A stretch of DNA of 64,000 nucleotides from Neelides folsomi. Taxonomy: Eukaryota > Arthropoda > Collembola > Neelipleona > Neelidae. The stretch covers positions 248,001-312,000 of the forward strand of contig JAQGBZ010000012.1 in assembly GCA_034687125.1 (NCBI GenBank), given 5' to 3'. This document shows, in pieces, positions 49,401 through 61,777 of the stretch (the first letter of the stretch is position 1; every line of letters begins with the position of its first letter). The position numbers and the translations under genes were made by a program. Under the pieces are notes generated by a model. The model was not told the DNA's origin, ran no database searches, and saw nothing but the letters and a program-made list of their open reading frames with translations.

Positions 49401-52400
49401 CAGAGTCCAAGTTCCCAACACCTCATCATCACCACCGATCTCCTCCGTGTCCTTTTGATTTTATTCCTCCGGGATCACCATCTGAGTCATTAAATGAGGT
49501 ACACCTTTTTAATTAGTATTCTTTTCCCTATTCACTCCCGTTCCGGTTCCCTGGTCAAACACAGAACCTAAACAAATGGAATGGATAGATATCATTTCCA
49601 TCCATACGCGTGTATTTTAACCTTTTTCCTCCTCTTGGTGTATTAATTAAACAGAGGTTTGAACAAACAACTACATTAGGCATAGGTTTATATTAGAAGT
49701 TCCTTCTTCGTAAACGTCCGTCGAAGGTGAATTGCGCAATTGGAATAATAACATGTCTTGAGACACACCGTATGTTTGACATCTTATAAACTTCATTGAC
49801 TTTTCAATCCTCATTGTCAATTGGATTGGAGTTGCTAATCCCCTTTGAATGTCAAATCAAATATTTTAAAACGTGAAAGTCATTTTACTTCGTGATTCAA
49901 ACAGCCTGCATTCATATTACATACCTTAAACATTGAAAGTGTCGCAATGAAATCATGTTCATTGTTTGTTAAATGTATTTCCAAACTGTGTGGTTGAATT
50001 TAAATTTGTCAGCATTAATTTTCATTATTATAATTTCATAAAGTAATTTTACATTAAACACTTGAATTTTATAAAAGCTTGAATTGCAGGCTCTAATTAT
50101 CAAATAATAATTGCAACCTTTTATTTAACCACAACGTAAAAGAGAATGCAGCGATGCAATGTGAATAGACGAAAGGATACATTAAATAAATAACAAGTAC
50201 AAATACGTAAAAGAGAACACGCATGTAAATACACTTGTGTGTGTATAAATTTTTAACTTGAGTTCGTAGTTAGTAAAAGTATTTACTTTGTATAGGACGA
50301 AAATAACTAATATTAAATATTGACTAGCTTGAGTTATTTTTATAAAATGGAGATAGAATAATTAGGACAATTCACGTCAATTGTCACTTCTTTTTGACGC
50401 TTTTGAGAACCGATGAATGAGTGTTTATTATGAGTTCATGGGGCCATTCGTTTCCTAATAAGGAACTTCAAAGCTGCAGCCTTGATTCTTTCAACTTTTC
50501 CCCCCATTTAAAATCCAATTGAATCCAAATTATACTTCGCATTTAACGGCCATTGAGGATTTATACGTCTTCTGGTGATAAAATGAGGTTCGTGTTTCTG
50601 TTCAAGTTTCTTAATTATCCGTTGACCTTTACAAGTATTAAATTAGACATCAAATGACGAGCATCTGCAGTGTTCTCATCCTCAAATGAGCGAAGAGATT
50701 AAAATATGACTTATGCCTGAATATATTTATGAGGAGATCTACAATGCAAAGGGAGTTGTATTAGATCACAACGGATGATTTGTCTTGATGAGTAAGGCAA
50801 AGCTAAGAAAACATATTCTAAACCAATGTCATATCAATTAGTGTTCGAGCGAAAAGGCTTTTTCTTATGTCTACAAACTAAATGGGCCTTCAATCTAAAC
50901 TTTTATTATTCTCTGACTATAGAGACTTCGAAATGGAGCGCATATTATCTTTATTGGATAAAGACTCGATGTGAATTGATGATAGTTCTTTTGAGTGTGG
51001 GGAGTCTCATTCTTTCCCTTTTTTATTCCCTTCTGAATTGGAGGAAGAGAAATCTCATCACTAACTTCCACACATTATTCTCTTATATTTCTGGAATCCC
51101 CAAGGAGGAGTGTGGAGGAACCAACGAGGGTTGAATCCAATAGTTGGAATAAAAGAATTTTCTACTTTCCTGCGTCATTGACCGACTAAGTTCAAAAACA
51201 CATTCGTGCTTAATTGTAATCGTCGTTCAAGATTGATGGGCGGAATCGAATTGTCTTGATACATTTCAAACATTCTGATACATCCCCTATATGTTCTGTA
51301 CACCTAGGATATATACAATTTATGTAGTCCTTATACTTAACTAAAATTTGTAGTTCTAACATGATAACAATTGCAATGACAGATAAATATTACATTTATT
51401 GAATTAAATGCTCACCTTTGCTATTCATTCCTCAATGGTTTAAATCCCCAAGAAAGAGTTTAATATTCCAACATTGTTTTCTCATTTGTCTATTGAAGAT
51501 ACATAATTAATTGTATTCTAAATCTTCTGTCAAATTACCATAAATTGACACTTTGACATTAAATGTTGCGTTGTAGAAGTGATATCAAAAGTTTTCCTGC
51601 TTCCCTTTCCGCATTCTTCTTATAAGATATAAAGTTAGAGTTTAAGATTAAATTGTAGGCACCTTAAACTAACATTATTGAATACATGATTTTATACTTT
51701 TACAATCTTTTACATCATTGGTTACATTGTAAAGAAATCTTTAGTGTGAATTTACGGAGGAAACTTTCATAGGTATACTGTATAGGTATAGGTAGAGTTT
51801 GATGCTTCAGGATATGATAAGATGAAAATAATCTTGCAATTAGTTATGTTCATATTGATAAGGATTCAGTTCTTGAAGAGATGCAAAGTTCTACTATACA
51901 TGAAAGCATTTATAAGGAAATACATTGTTTAATCATTAACTCATAAAATAATAAGGAAATGAGTGATCAATCCACACCTTACTTAACAAACAGTCTAATG
52001 CACCTCACTAACTATGTAGTTTACACCGTGTATTTTTGCTGAATAGAACAAAAAAATGAAGTTGGTTGTTTTCCCACGCTTTGTGTAATTATATGCATTT
52101 GCCAAAATACCGGCTTTTATGACATTTGAATTGTTTTGAGAAAGTAGGATATAAGTAATTCAACTCACAATGTTATAATAGTTAAGATATGATGAATGAC
52201 ATAATATGGAACCAAATAAGTACAATCATTTTTAACCTTTATTACAAAATAAATAAAGTTTGTGTATAGTATGCGAAATTATAGTAGCTTAATGTTTAGT
52301 CAGAACCATTGGCAAAAACGTATTAAAACGTACTTGTACTTTCATTTGAAATAACGGAGAATTTCGGGTATGCAAAAATGTATTATTGAATGACATGTGA

Positions 52401-55265
52401 ATATCGATCCAACTTGATTTAATGGTGAGGTTGAGTGAACTCGACAAGAAGCTCATCTATTATGAAAGGCTTTCTCCTTCGAGACAACGGAGAAGGAATG
52501 ACATTTTTACAAAATATCATTCCTTTATATCCATGTTGGGGCCGTTGACAGAGAGCGGCCGGTCGATGATTAGATCTTTGTAGTTTGAAGTTTAGTTCTG
52601 CTCTGATAAAACTGTCCCCTAATCAATGGTTGGATGAATTCTTTTTCAGAACGAAAGAAGAAGCGAGTATGGGGAGCAAAGTCGGGTTTGCGTTTTCCCT
52701 CGTCCTTACGAGCATCTTTCTCATCGCCTCCATGGCCCTGGTCCTCTTTTGGGTGATCATGTACAGAGGAAAGTTCGCCTGGCAGGTAATTAATATTCAC
52801 GAGTGTTTCCGAGTCATCCGCCGCTCTCGTGAGTAAGTAGGGCCGAATTTTATATTCATTTTCTCCTTAATTCTTCCCAGGATAATCCAAAAATTGAGTT
52901 CAATTGGCATCCCACCCTCATGGTCGCCGGATTCATCTTCTTCAGCGGCTTCTGTAAGTGTCATAAATCATCATTTGAATTTATGAGAGTCGTGGAGATT
53001 TGCAGGAGATGAATGAGAGATGATGATGATCTTTTGTTCCCATTTCAGCCATGCTCTTTTACCGGATGATGTCCTGCTGTCGGAAACTGATAGTGAAGCT
53101 CCTTCACACCATTTTCCATTCTCTCGCCATTGCCTGCATCGCCATTGGATTTCTCACTGTCTGGGATTCTCACGAACTCTCCAACCCCAAGATTCCCAAC
53201 TTTTACTCTCTCCACTCATGGATGGGACTGACGACGATGGGGCTGTTTGGGATTCAGGTAATAAAATATTATTAGAGATATCATAAAGGTCACTAAATAG
53301 GAAGAAGTGTGTCAGCTAATTCAAATCTTTTTGTGCTCAATTTTTAGTTCATTGTGGGATTCTTCAGTTTCCTCATTCTCCTTTGCTGCGAAGGAGGAAC
53401 AGCCGCCTGCCGTGCCGCTTTGGTCCCGACTCATTCAACTTTTGGCCTCATAACTTTCATCATGGCTTGTGCGACCGCAGTCGCCGGATTGACTGAAAAG
53501 GCAATTTTCGAACTCTCGTAAGTCAATTTCTAATTTTTAAATACAATTAATTTTTATCATTTATTTCAAATTTCTAAATATTTATTATATAGGCAATATT
53601 AATACTTTTAAAGAATTGATATTTTAATAATAATACTTTTAAAATTAATATTTTAATATTAATTAAGATAAATGTGAAACTAATAGGATACTATTTTCAC
53701 CATTTATTTAGAGTTGGAGGATACTCGAACTGGGCGAGTGACGAAGCCCTTGTTATAAATGTGTTAGGGATCGTACTTTGTGCGGCCACGATATCCATGG
53801 TCTTTGTTTTGAACGGGCGAGTGGTTAGGCATGTCCCCATGCGGATGACTTATCATACTGACCTATGACCAACCAAAGCAACCCTCATTTGCTTATCACG
53901 TCGAATCTCAGCTCAACAATCGATGATTTACAATTTGCTAAATTAATTCCGCTTCCTCCAAACCGTTTGTTTCACTACACTACGCTGCTACGGAAGATTC
54001 AGATCTTTACGATTTATGTTCATGCTCCCACACACCGACTCGTTTCACTCATGCACTTACATGCTTATCTCAATTAGAAATGCCTCTTAAACAACTTCAT
54101 CGTGTACAAATTGGAGTTTCCTCTTTTTGTAGAATTTGTTTATGGGATTTTTTGTTCAAGCAGTGTCATTCGTCTCAGCCCCATTTGAATGTATTTTTAC
54201 CCAAATCTCTATTTATTATTGTTGGTCTTGAGAATCATGACGTCTGATTTTAGTGATTTTGAGTGTTTTTTTGCTTAAATTCAAAAAAATGTCTGTATGT
54301 AAAATTAATCAATGCAATTCACGTTTTGTCAGCAACATGATTTTCTTGTTGTGCTTTCGACTGACATTGCGACAATGTTTGCATGGTACGTCATAGTACT
54401 TATTATTTGTAACCCTTATAAGTATAACTCGATTAATTAGTTATTATACCTTTATCAAAGTAACATGTAAAACTTAAGTGCTAATAGTTATTAAGAAAGT
54501 GTACGTGTAGTCTCTACATAGCATGTTATTAAAAAGCAAAATTACTTCTATTTTTCGCTTTTGTGCCATCTTTAGCTTTGCAGGCTTTTGGAATTGTACA
54601 TATTCTACTTATGTAGAGCTTCGATTTACATAAACACATTAATTTATTATTTTTGATGGTAAATCGGTAAATGCTTTCCTCAAAATTGGTCTGGTCATTT
54701 ATAATCTTTACGATGTTGTTTACTAACATTATAGAGCTAAAGGAGGCTCGTATTTTATTAGTAAACTCAAACTGACAGGAGTCTATTTATTTTTTATATA
54801 AAATTTTATAGTTTTAATATTTATCTTTATTAGTTTGGATGTTTGGAATAACATAAAGTAAAAGGGAGAAGTTCTTAATAGCAGGATAAGTAACAAATAT
54901 ATTATTTTATTTATGTAAAATAATCAAATAGCAAAAAGGCTTACTTAGGGAGACTTCAGAGAGATTAAAGTTCGCCATTAACATTACGGGTGCTTTTATA
55001 ATGCAGAACAGATAGAGCAAATAGCAATATGAACAACTTAAATGGGGATTTAAATGTTTAGTGTTAAATTTGACATTAAGAATGACACTTAAATTTAATT
55101 TTGAATTTTCCATTTTCAAGGAACAACTACCGCTTGGAGAATATTGAAGCCATCATAATTAACTCCCTAGGGATGTCTATAATTGCTTCAATGATCTTGA
55201 TGGTGTGGTTTCTGCGTACTAATTCGTTTAGAAGGGGCAGTGCCGTTTTGTCTGAGCGTCTCTAA
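46402..55265 (+). CDS. Cytochrome b561 family transmembrane oxidoreductase with two alternative last exons
   Basis: Di-heme membrane protein that moves electrons from ascorbate across a membrane. Exons: 46402-46460, 52650-52785, 52881-52953, 53049-53257, 53348-53517, then either 53712-53868 (267 aa total) or 55121-55265 (263 aa total). Six transmembrane helices are visible. The four heme-ligand histidines are present and spaced as in the family: H75 (NWHP), H109 (KLLHTIFH), H145 (YSLHSW), H188 (VPTHSTFG), forming the pairs 75/145 and 109/188. Exon 1 adds an acidic cytosolic N-terminus (MSDETELAEDSPNEEDLPEK); it sits 6.2 kb upstream, but its phase-2 donor joins exon 2 in frame with no stop. 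If exon 1 belongs elsewhere, translation could start at Met in MGSKVGFAF (52671). The exact subfamily (CYB561, CYBRD1 or lysosomal CYB561A3) is not resolved. Confidence 0.88.
46461..52649. other. 6.2-kb first intron of the cytochrome b561 gene
   Basis: The intron opens with GTAAGT and ends TTTTTCAG. It is AT-rich and holds no recognised exon on either strand. The segment 48990-49470 stands out as less AT-rich. This intron is the natural place for a gene's first-intron enhancers. If the first exon is wrongly linked, most of this stretch is intergenic. Confidence 0.45.
53712..53868 (+). other. Cytochrome b561 last exon, form A
   Basis: Acceptor TTTATTTAG at 53703-53711, phase 2 as required by exon 5. 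It encodes the sixth helix (ALVINVLGIVLCAATISMVF) and a short tail ending MTYHTDL before TGA at 53866-53868. The nearest poly(A)-like signal is a variant ATTAAA at 54528-54533. Confidence 0.8.
55121..55265 (+). other. Cytochrome b561 last exon, form B (duplicate)
   Basis: Acceptor CATTTTCAAG ends at 55120 and has the same phase as form A, so it can replace it. It encodes its own sixth helix (AIIINSLGMSIIASMILMVW) with the same N-x-LG element and a different basic, Ser-rich tail before TAA. An AATAAA lies at 55683-55688. The shared layout suggests an old exon duplication; similarity is modest. Confidence 0.7.
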
Positions 55266-58200
55266 AATTATTCCTTCAATTTTCTCATCACCTCCCTGTG
55301 TCTTGAAGCACATATTCATTCAGCTAATTTTGAAAACAATAATTGTAAAAAAATTATATCCGCTTCTTATTCTTCTTCTTCAACCCCCTCTGCTAATTAT
55401 GTTCTAATCTCACTTTCATACTGTCGTAATTAGCTACAATATGTCAAGCATTTGTGTAAGCAGAGAGAGAGCAAAGAAATATATAAATATATAACATATA
55501 CGCTAGCCAAATACTTTATCAAGTTCAAAAATGAAACCAACGTTCTGCGTTTTTTAAACAAATGCATCTGGTTATTTCAACTCTTTAACATGTCATCTTC
55601 TTTTAAAATCCATTAAACAAATACTGAATAACTGAATAAGCTTACAGTGTTAATGTTAAGTTTTGAATAACAATATAAAATAAATAAAAAATTGTTTTTA
55701 AGAACAAATAACGTTAATTTTTTGTTAAACCATTTTAGTTTTAATTGTAAGTTAGGCTAATACCAATTTTTTGTAAATATTTACATATTGTGTCTAATAA
55801 TGCTGTGAATGTGAACCGAAATGTATTATAAATAAACAATATTTTACACAAACAATGATAAAAAGATATAAAAATAGCAGCTTTGATGTTTGAGTTTTGC
55901 AAATTTTGACATTTAATAAAATAACAAAATTACTTAAAAAATTATTAATGAATGCTCTGTTGTCAGACATAGGCTTGTTATAATGAGAATTTTTGGTGTG
56001 TTTTCCTAATATATTCAAGACATTATAATATATATATAATTTCATCAATTGTAATGCAATAAATTTGTTTTTATTTATATTGTACGGAATTTGATGAATT
56101 ACTTCTTATTGATCAAACTCGTCGGATTCTAATATTAGTCCTTATTAGTTGAATCCAACGGTGATATTTCATGAATTCATTGTCCTGTCACTCCAATCCA
56201 TTCAAGACCCCAAATCATACAATTCACTTACTACCTCCATACACCTTCCCCATACACTCCATATCATTCCTACACTTCAACCAAGACCAAAGGGATTAAA
56301 TTTGTAAAGTGACGCTGCGGTGACGGCCTATCATACTTATAACTTGTTATAAGTATTAATCCATATTATATTGTATTTACGATATATTGATATAACGCCA
56401 CATGCACAGTCTCACATAATGGGAATGGCACATGTAAATAGATATATTTACTTCCGTTTTTAACACGCATTCCAAATAGTCAAATAGCCTTTCTTTTATT
56501 GTCTTTCGTACTTGGAAGTCCAATGACTCCGTGACCGAAAACTACAAACAATCCATTGAATAGGCCATGAGAAAGTTTAAGTTTACGCATCTGGGCCTTT
56601 ATAGGACCTTAAAAGAATTTGATGGCTCATTGGCATTAGTATAAGTATGAACCGATTGAGTCTATAAAGATTAACTAATTAACTTCATTTACAATTACAT
56701 AGATAAAGAGAAAAAGAGGGCAAAGAGTGTAAATTATCCTCAAAGGAGGCCAATGAAGGAATAAAACTTCCCTCCCCTTTTAACTCATGTCAAGATGCGG
56801 TTTGATCAATATCTCTCAAAGTCAAATGAGAAGAAGATCATAAAATGGTTCCAAGTGATTCCTTATATGAAATAGCCGTAAAAAATGAACAACGTCGAGT
56901 TTCCAATCCCATCAAATAAGACGCATTTCAAATATTTGTATTTTATGTAGAACTTCATCAGGTTTCCCTCCCACGACACGACTCAACTGACAAACTGCGA
57001 AAGGAATTACGAGAAAAAAACATTTCTTCCCTTGGAACAAGGTGAGAAGTGAGGCAGTCGGTGTTGGGGGAAATGAACCGGACCGGACTGTGTGTGGGAA
57101 AGAGAAAGACCGTTTTCCGGTCTCAACGGTCAAATGGTTGGGGGAGAGTTTCCAACGGCTGAGGACCGGAAGCTTCTATTAAGGCATGATAAATAATTCA
57201 GGCGGTTAGAGAATGCCGCAGCTCTGAATAATGTTCCCTTGTGTGTCTCGTAGTTAATAACAGCAGGGAAGACCAGAAACACTCTGCTCATTTCCAAAGC
57301 CGAATGTCTCATAAAGAGGGAATTCGTTTCTGCACCCTCTTCACTTCAATATCCAACTGGTTTTCATCTTTGAATTTTTTGTTTTAACTTTTTATAATCC
57401 CATTTCACTCATTCATGCAAGGGAAAATCGTAAGAATCATCTCATGTGTCTGTGCCTCTTGTTGTTCGTCTTCTTAAAAGCTGTCTGAGACTCTCCAGGT
57501 TCGAGCGAGAGGACGTGAACCTCCACTTGATACAATTAAAATTCAAGTTTCCTCTTCCATATCATATCCCTTCATTTATGTACATGCACAGACAGGGCCG
57601 TCGGTCACGTTGAGCCCGATCACAAGAAGGAATCGGTAAGAATGTAAGTAATAAATATTATTGGTTTCCTATCTTTTCTCATAAAATGAGATCTTAAGCG
57701 GCTCGAACGTGAGGGTTTGAAAGAGTGGCAGAAGGAGCTGGTTGGAACTCCGAGGTTAAAAGACCCAAGAAGGTGTCTTACATTTACAAGGAAAAAGGTT
57801 GATGTTTGCGAGATATGTCTGTTCTCGATTAGTGTGAAGGATGAATTAGGAGCAATCTCTCTTCAATTTGTCTCTTCTCCGTCCCATCCTATGTTCTTAT
57901 GTATGGACGGACAGGGGCTTGTAAGTGACACTGGACCAAGAGGTCGTAAATTCCATCATTGGGCACTAATGGACCAAATGGGATGGATCTGGAAGCGGAG
58001 AGGGAATTCATTAAGAGGATTCTCGTTTCAAGAGGGAGAGGTAAACATTGAAGGTGGGGAAGTAAAAGCAATCGACTCATAAGCTGAAGAGTGGCAGTCA
58101 GTGGAGGAGAAGGTGAGTGAGGTAGACGTCGTCGTCACCATACCATTTACACAGATCCACCTTCTTCTTCTTCCAAGGGAGACTTTGGTGAGTAGTAAGC

Positions 58201-60333
58201 TTCCTATACAACTATTCGTCAGAGAGAACTTAGGGTTAAGTTGAAAATCCCTTTTGGAATTTTCTCTCGTACACTCACACTCTCCCTCAATGCATATGCC
58301 GGTTTTGGTGGAGAGGCAACCCAGGGGTTTTCAAACCGACCTTCACTTTTTTTATAATAGAACAATCCTCGCCTGCCTGAATACACTTTGAAGCTGACAC
58401 TGCCACTGTCTGCATTACCTGCTCCCACCTTCTCATCTCTCAACTTTCAAAATATTCGGAAATTTGAGGAACCTTCAAACAAAAATGTGAGCAGGATGGG
58501 GAAACTCAATTTTTCTCCCTCACAACCCTCTCCAGTCTGCTGAGGTAATGTAACCTGTAATATTCACTCCTTTCAACCTAAAAACTTTGTTATTTATTTC
58601 CTATTGGAAATTTCTAATTTTGAATAACTCACAAATCGCTAATCGCCAGCATCAGGATTTCAAAACTTGTAGAATCTTTAATTTCAAAACCGATAAATTA
58701 TTATTTACTTCCAATCTTGACTCTACAATCTTTATGTTATAAAAGTCAAATTGATAAATATTCCGTTTGTAATATTATCTTTTATTTATTTTAAATATAT
58801 CGTTCAAATATTTCATCACAAGTCCATTTTGCTTTTATTTGTACTTGTAGTTGTAACCAATTTGTTTGGGGTTTTTAAACTTTTAATCGCTTTAATTTAT
58901 TAACATTTAAAATCTAAACTTGAATGGAAATACCATTGTTCTTGATAACGCTACAAGAGAGTTTAGCATAATTAATTCACATTAAATTATGAACAACGTG
59001 ACAGTGAAGTGAATTTAACCTGAGATTATAGGAAGATTAGTTCACGCATCTTTATTAATTAGCAGTAACTGTATCTGATAAGAGTGAGAGGGCGGATCAT
59101 AATATTTTGCAGAGTTTGTCTAATAAAGTATTAAAACAATGGGGCTGTATATTCAAGTCCTCATGTTCCAAATGAATTTTGGAGCCTTAATTTCCTTAGG
59201 TGTAATGAAGGTAATTAAGAGAGTGAAGCGAGTCTGAAGGGTTGAGTGGTAATTCCATCCATGATAGATGATCTGGATTTACATAGGTATGCCAGAAAGT
59301 GTAGGTTGGCCAGTGAGATTGAAGGAGAGCAGATGCATGTGGATTTTTTTCTCCCCTTTTCGGCTCATCTGAGGATGATTCAGAGCGAGTGCACGTAGAG
59401 ATTTTGGCGGTCGTTGTTTTGACGGTTGGTTCCCAGAGGAAAAAATCCTCACAGAGATTCATTCCACTTTGGAAAAAGAACAAGAGGAGAGTTGACGCCC
59501 ACTTCACACATTATATTACTCCTTCATTCACAAATGTCGGTAAAATACTTTCAATTTCCTTTACACTTACTCTATAATGTGATAATCCGCTCTGTAAGAC
59601 AACACACACATTCTTTTTATTGTTCAAAACAAGGAATTTCCTATGGTTAGACCTTTTAAGAATTTCTCGGCCCACACGGCGCATTATCATATTATTATTA
59701 TATGATACGTAAATAACATAGCAAACATTGCGTGCATTTCCCCTGGCCGGTTTCTCACACTCTTTTGTCATCTACACGAGAGAATTAAATTTGAAAGCCC
59801 TTTTTTATCTTGTTATCGCTTAAAGAAAAATTGACTAATAAGCTCCAATCCTTATTATAAGCTCCCACTCTTATTTTCAGCACCATCAAATTGTCGATAT
59901 AATAAAATATTTCAATAGACATGATGTAGAAAGGAAAGTGGAAACAAATTTACTGGTGATGGAAAAGGTGTTTTATACGCCACCCATTCTCTTTAATATA
60001 TGGCTTTTAGAAGCTCAAGCTCCCTTTTTTCACAATTCTCACTAAAATAGTCTGGATTCGTAAATTATATTATAGGAGTGTAGTTTGACAAAGTTCTTAT
60101 CCTCAAGAACATTCTTCACTTTCCTTTTTCCATCCATGGCCTTGTCCTCAGCTTGACTTTTGTTTATGAACATTGGTCCCTGCATGCATTGAGTTAATGC
60201 TCATATCATTTAAACCCGCTTTCCTGGAATTCATCCAGATAATAAGAGAGTGGATTTGTGAGTTTAAGAAAATAAATATTACATATTGCTTCTACAGCTT
60301 GAGATAGCTATTAAAGGAGAATTGAAATTTCAG
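55266..60333. other. 5-kb spacer upstream of the four-pass membrane protein gene
   Basis: The first 420 bases are the probable 3' UTR of the cytochrome b561 B form (AATAAA at 55683-55688). 55450-56100 is extremely AT-rich. 56900-58500 is less AT-rich, with several open frames (for example 57717-58082) that show no family resemblance; an upstream noncoding first exon of the next gene could lie there. An acceptor-like TTCTACAG ends just before 60301 and another, TTTCAG, just before the chosen start. Confidence 0.4.
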
Positions 60334-61777
60334 ATGCTGAAACATTCGATAAGCCATTATGGAAGTACGGGAGTTGCACTCTCAGCTCCGCATCCCCTCA
60401 CAAGCTCATCCCATTCGGGGGATACGTCACTCCATAACCAAATCCACATCGACCCCACGAGGTACCTCGAAGGCCCACACATGCATTCAAAGAGTAAGTT
60501 CCCATCACCCGGTTCGGAGTTTCACATTTGACTCTCTGATTCCTTTTTATTATTTTCGGTCATTTTTTCCTTATTTTGGTTAATTTGTTCATAGGCTATT
60601 TGGACCATTCACACTCCTACCCTACTGTTCATAATTCAAGAGGATACTTGGAGTCTTCTCGGATCTCTCGTGGAACGACCAAGGAAGATTTCGGGAAGAG
60701 CATGAACGGAAGCATTTATTTCTCTCCCCCGCCGCCAGTCCCGCCACCGCTAACGACCAATCCGTCCAATGAGTTCAACAATGATACGACCCATGCCTCG
60801 GCGAGGAATTGCAACTCCTTTCGAAATAGCGTTCTCCGTTCCCTCGCACTCCTCTCGATCCTCTCACTTCTCCTCGCCCTCAACTCGCTCATCTTCCTCC
60901 TCAAAATCGTGTGGCCGTTTGAGGGAGGTCATACCTTGTCAACAGGTGGATTTTAAATAACTTGAAACGAAGTTTAAATACAAAACCAAGTTTAACTACC
61001 TTTGTTAAACCAAGGATGTGAATCAAGTATAATAAACATTCATGCAAGATTTTTTATTTACAGACGGCGGTCAAATGCAAATCATGTATGAAGTGACGTT
61101 ATGCCTTTGTGCTATGAGCCTCTCCATAAATCTCTGCGTCCTCTTAGTGACTTCAGCCCAGTATTTCTTCGCAATATCAGGTATGTAATATAATAATGTA
61201 TAGTTGTAATAAGTAAGAAATTATTAATGCTCACAATGCCATTAAGTTCGGAGCAACAATAAGCTCTTGGGTTTATTATATAATTCTTAAATTGCGTGAC
61301 GAAAGGAAAGCTCATGATTCATTAATTGTATGTAGGAACTCCAAGCGCCACTTCCTTTCTCAAAAAAGTGACAGCTACCCGGGGTAAGTTTGAGCCAAAG
61401 ATAATAGAGGGGCGGGTGATTAATTGAATCATTTTTAGGTATTGCAATTGGAGGATTTTTCTTATCAGTTCCGCTCTTCCTCTCCGCTATCGTTCTCTAC
61501 ACGTTCACTCACCTCACGCTGTCAGTCCCAGCTTTGGTCGCGACGATCTTCGTCGGGCTTGCGATAATCCTAGGAGGATCCGCAATGGTTCATCACGTCT
61601 TTCAGTGGCAACAAGTATGAAATCCATTAATATGACTTTCCCAGTAGACAAAAGAATGACAAGTCAGAGTTGTGAAAACCTAATTGACTTTTGTCTTTGT
61701 AGGAAAAAACGAATAATCTTTTTTTAGACCAAGGAGTTTCTCCCAATCCAACGATAGAGCTTTCCACATTGGTCTGA
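60334..61777 (+). CDS. Four-pass membrane protein, 6 exons, possibly TMEM221/JIRAIYA-like
   Basis: Function not recognised with confidence. Exons: 60334-60493, 60595-60945, 61064-61180, 61336-61383, 61439-61614, 61703-61777; phases join to 308 aa. The first 130 or so residues are polar and cytoplasmic-looking: His/Ser-rich, then a PPPPVPPP run (possible SH3 or WW ligand). Four hydrophobic helices follow (SVLRSLALLSILSLLLALNS; VTLCLCAMSLSINLCVLLVT; IAIGGFFLSVPLFLSAIVLY; ALVATIFVGLAIILGGSAMV). Between helices 2 and 3 lies a short basic loop (SFLKKVTATRG), and the end is VFQWQQEK plus a polar tail. The layout recalls TMEM221/JIRAIYA-type proteins, a tentative comparison made by eye. The ATG at 60334 sits right behind a TTTCAG acceptor, so the true N-terminus may lie in an upstream exon. 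Confidence 0.72.

Noticed and set aside
57717-58082. 121-codon open frame on the plus strand
   Set aside because: No recognisable motif; overlapped by a minus-strand frame; no splice sites giving a longer protein.
46402-61777. Linking the acidic exon at 46402 to the four-pass protein at 60 kb
   Set aside because: Its phase-2 donor does not match the phase at the start of that gene, whereas it fits cytochrome b561 exon 2.
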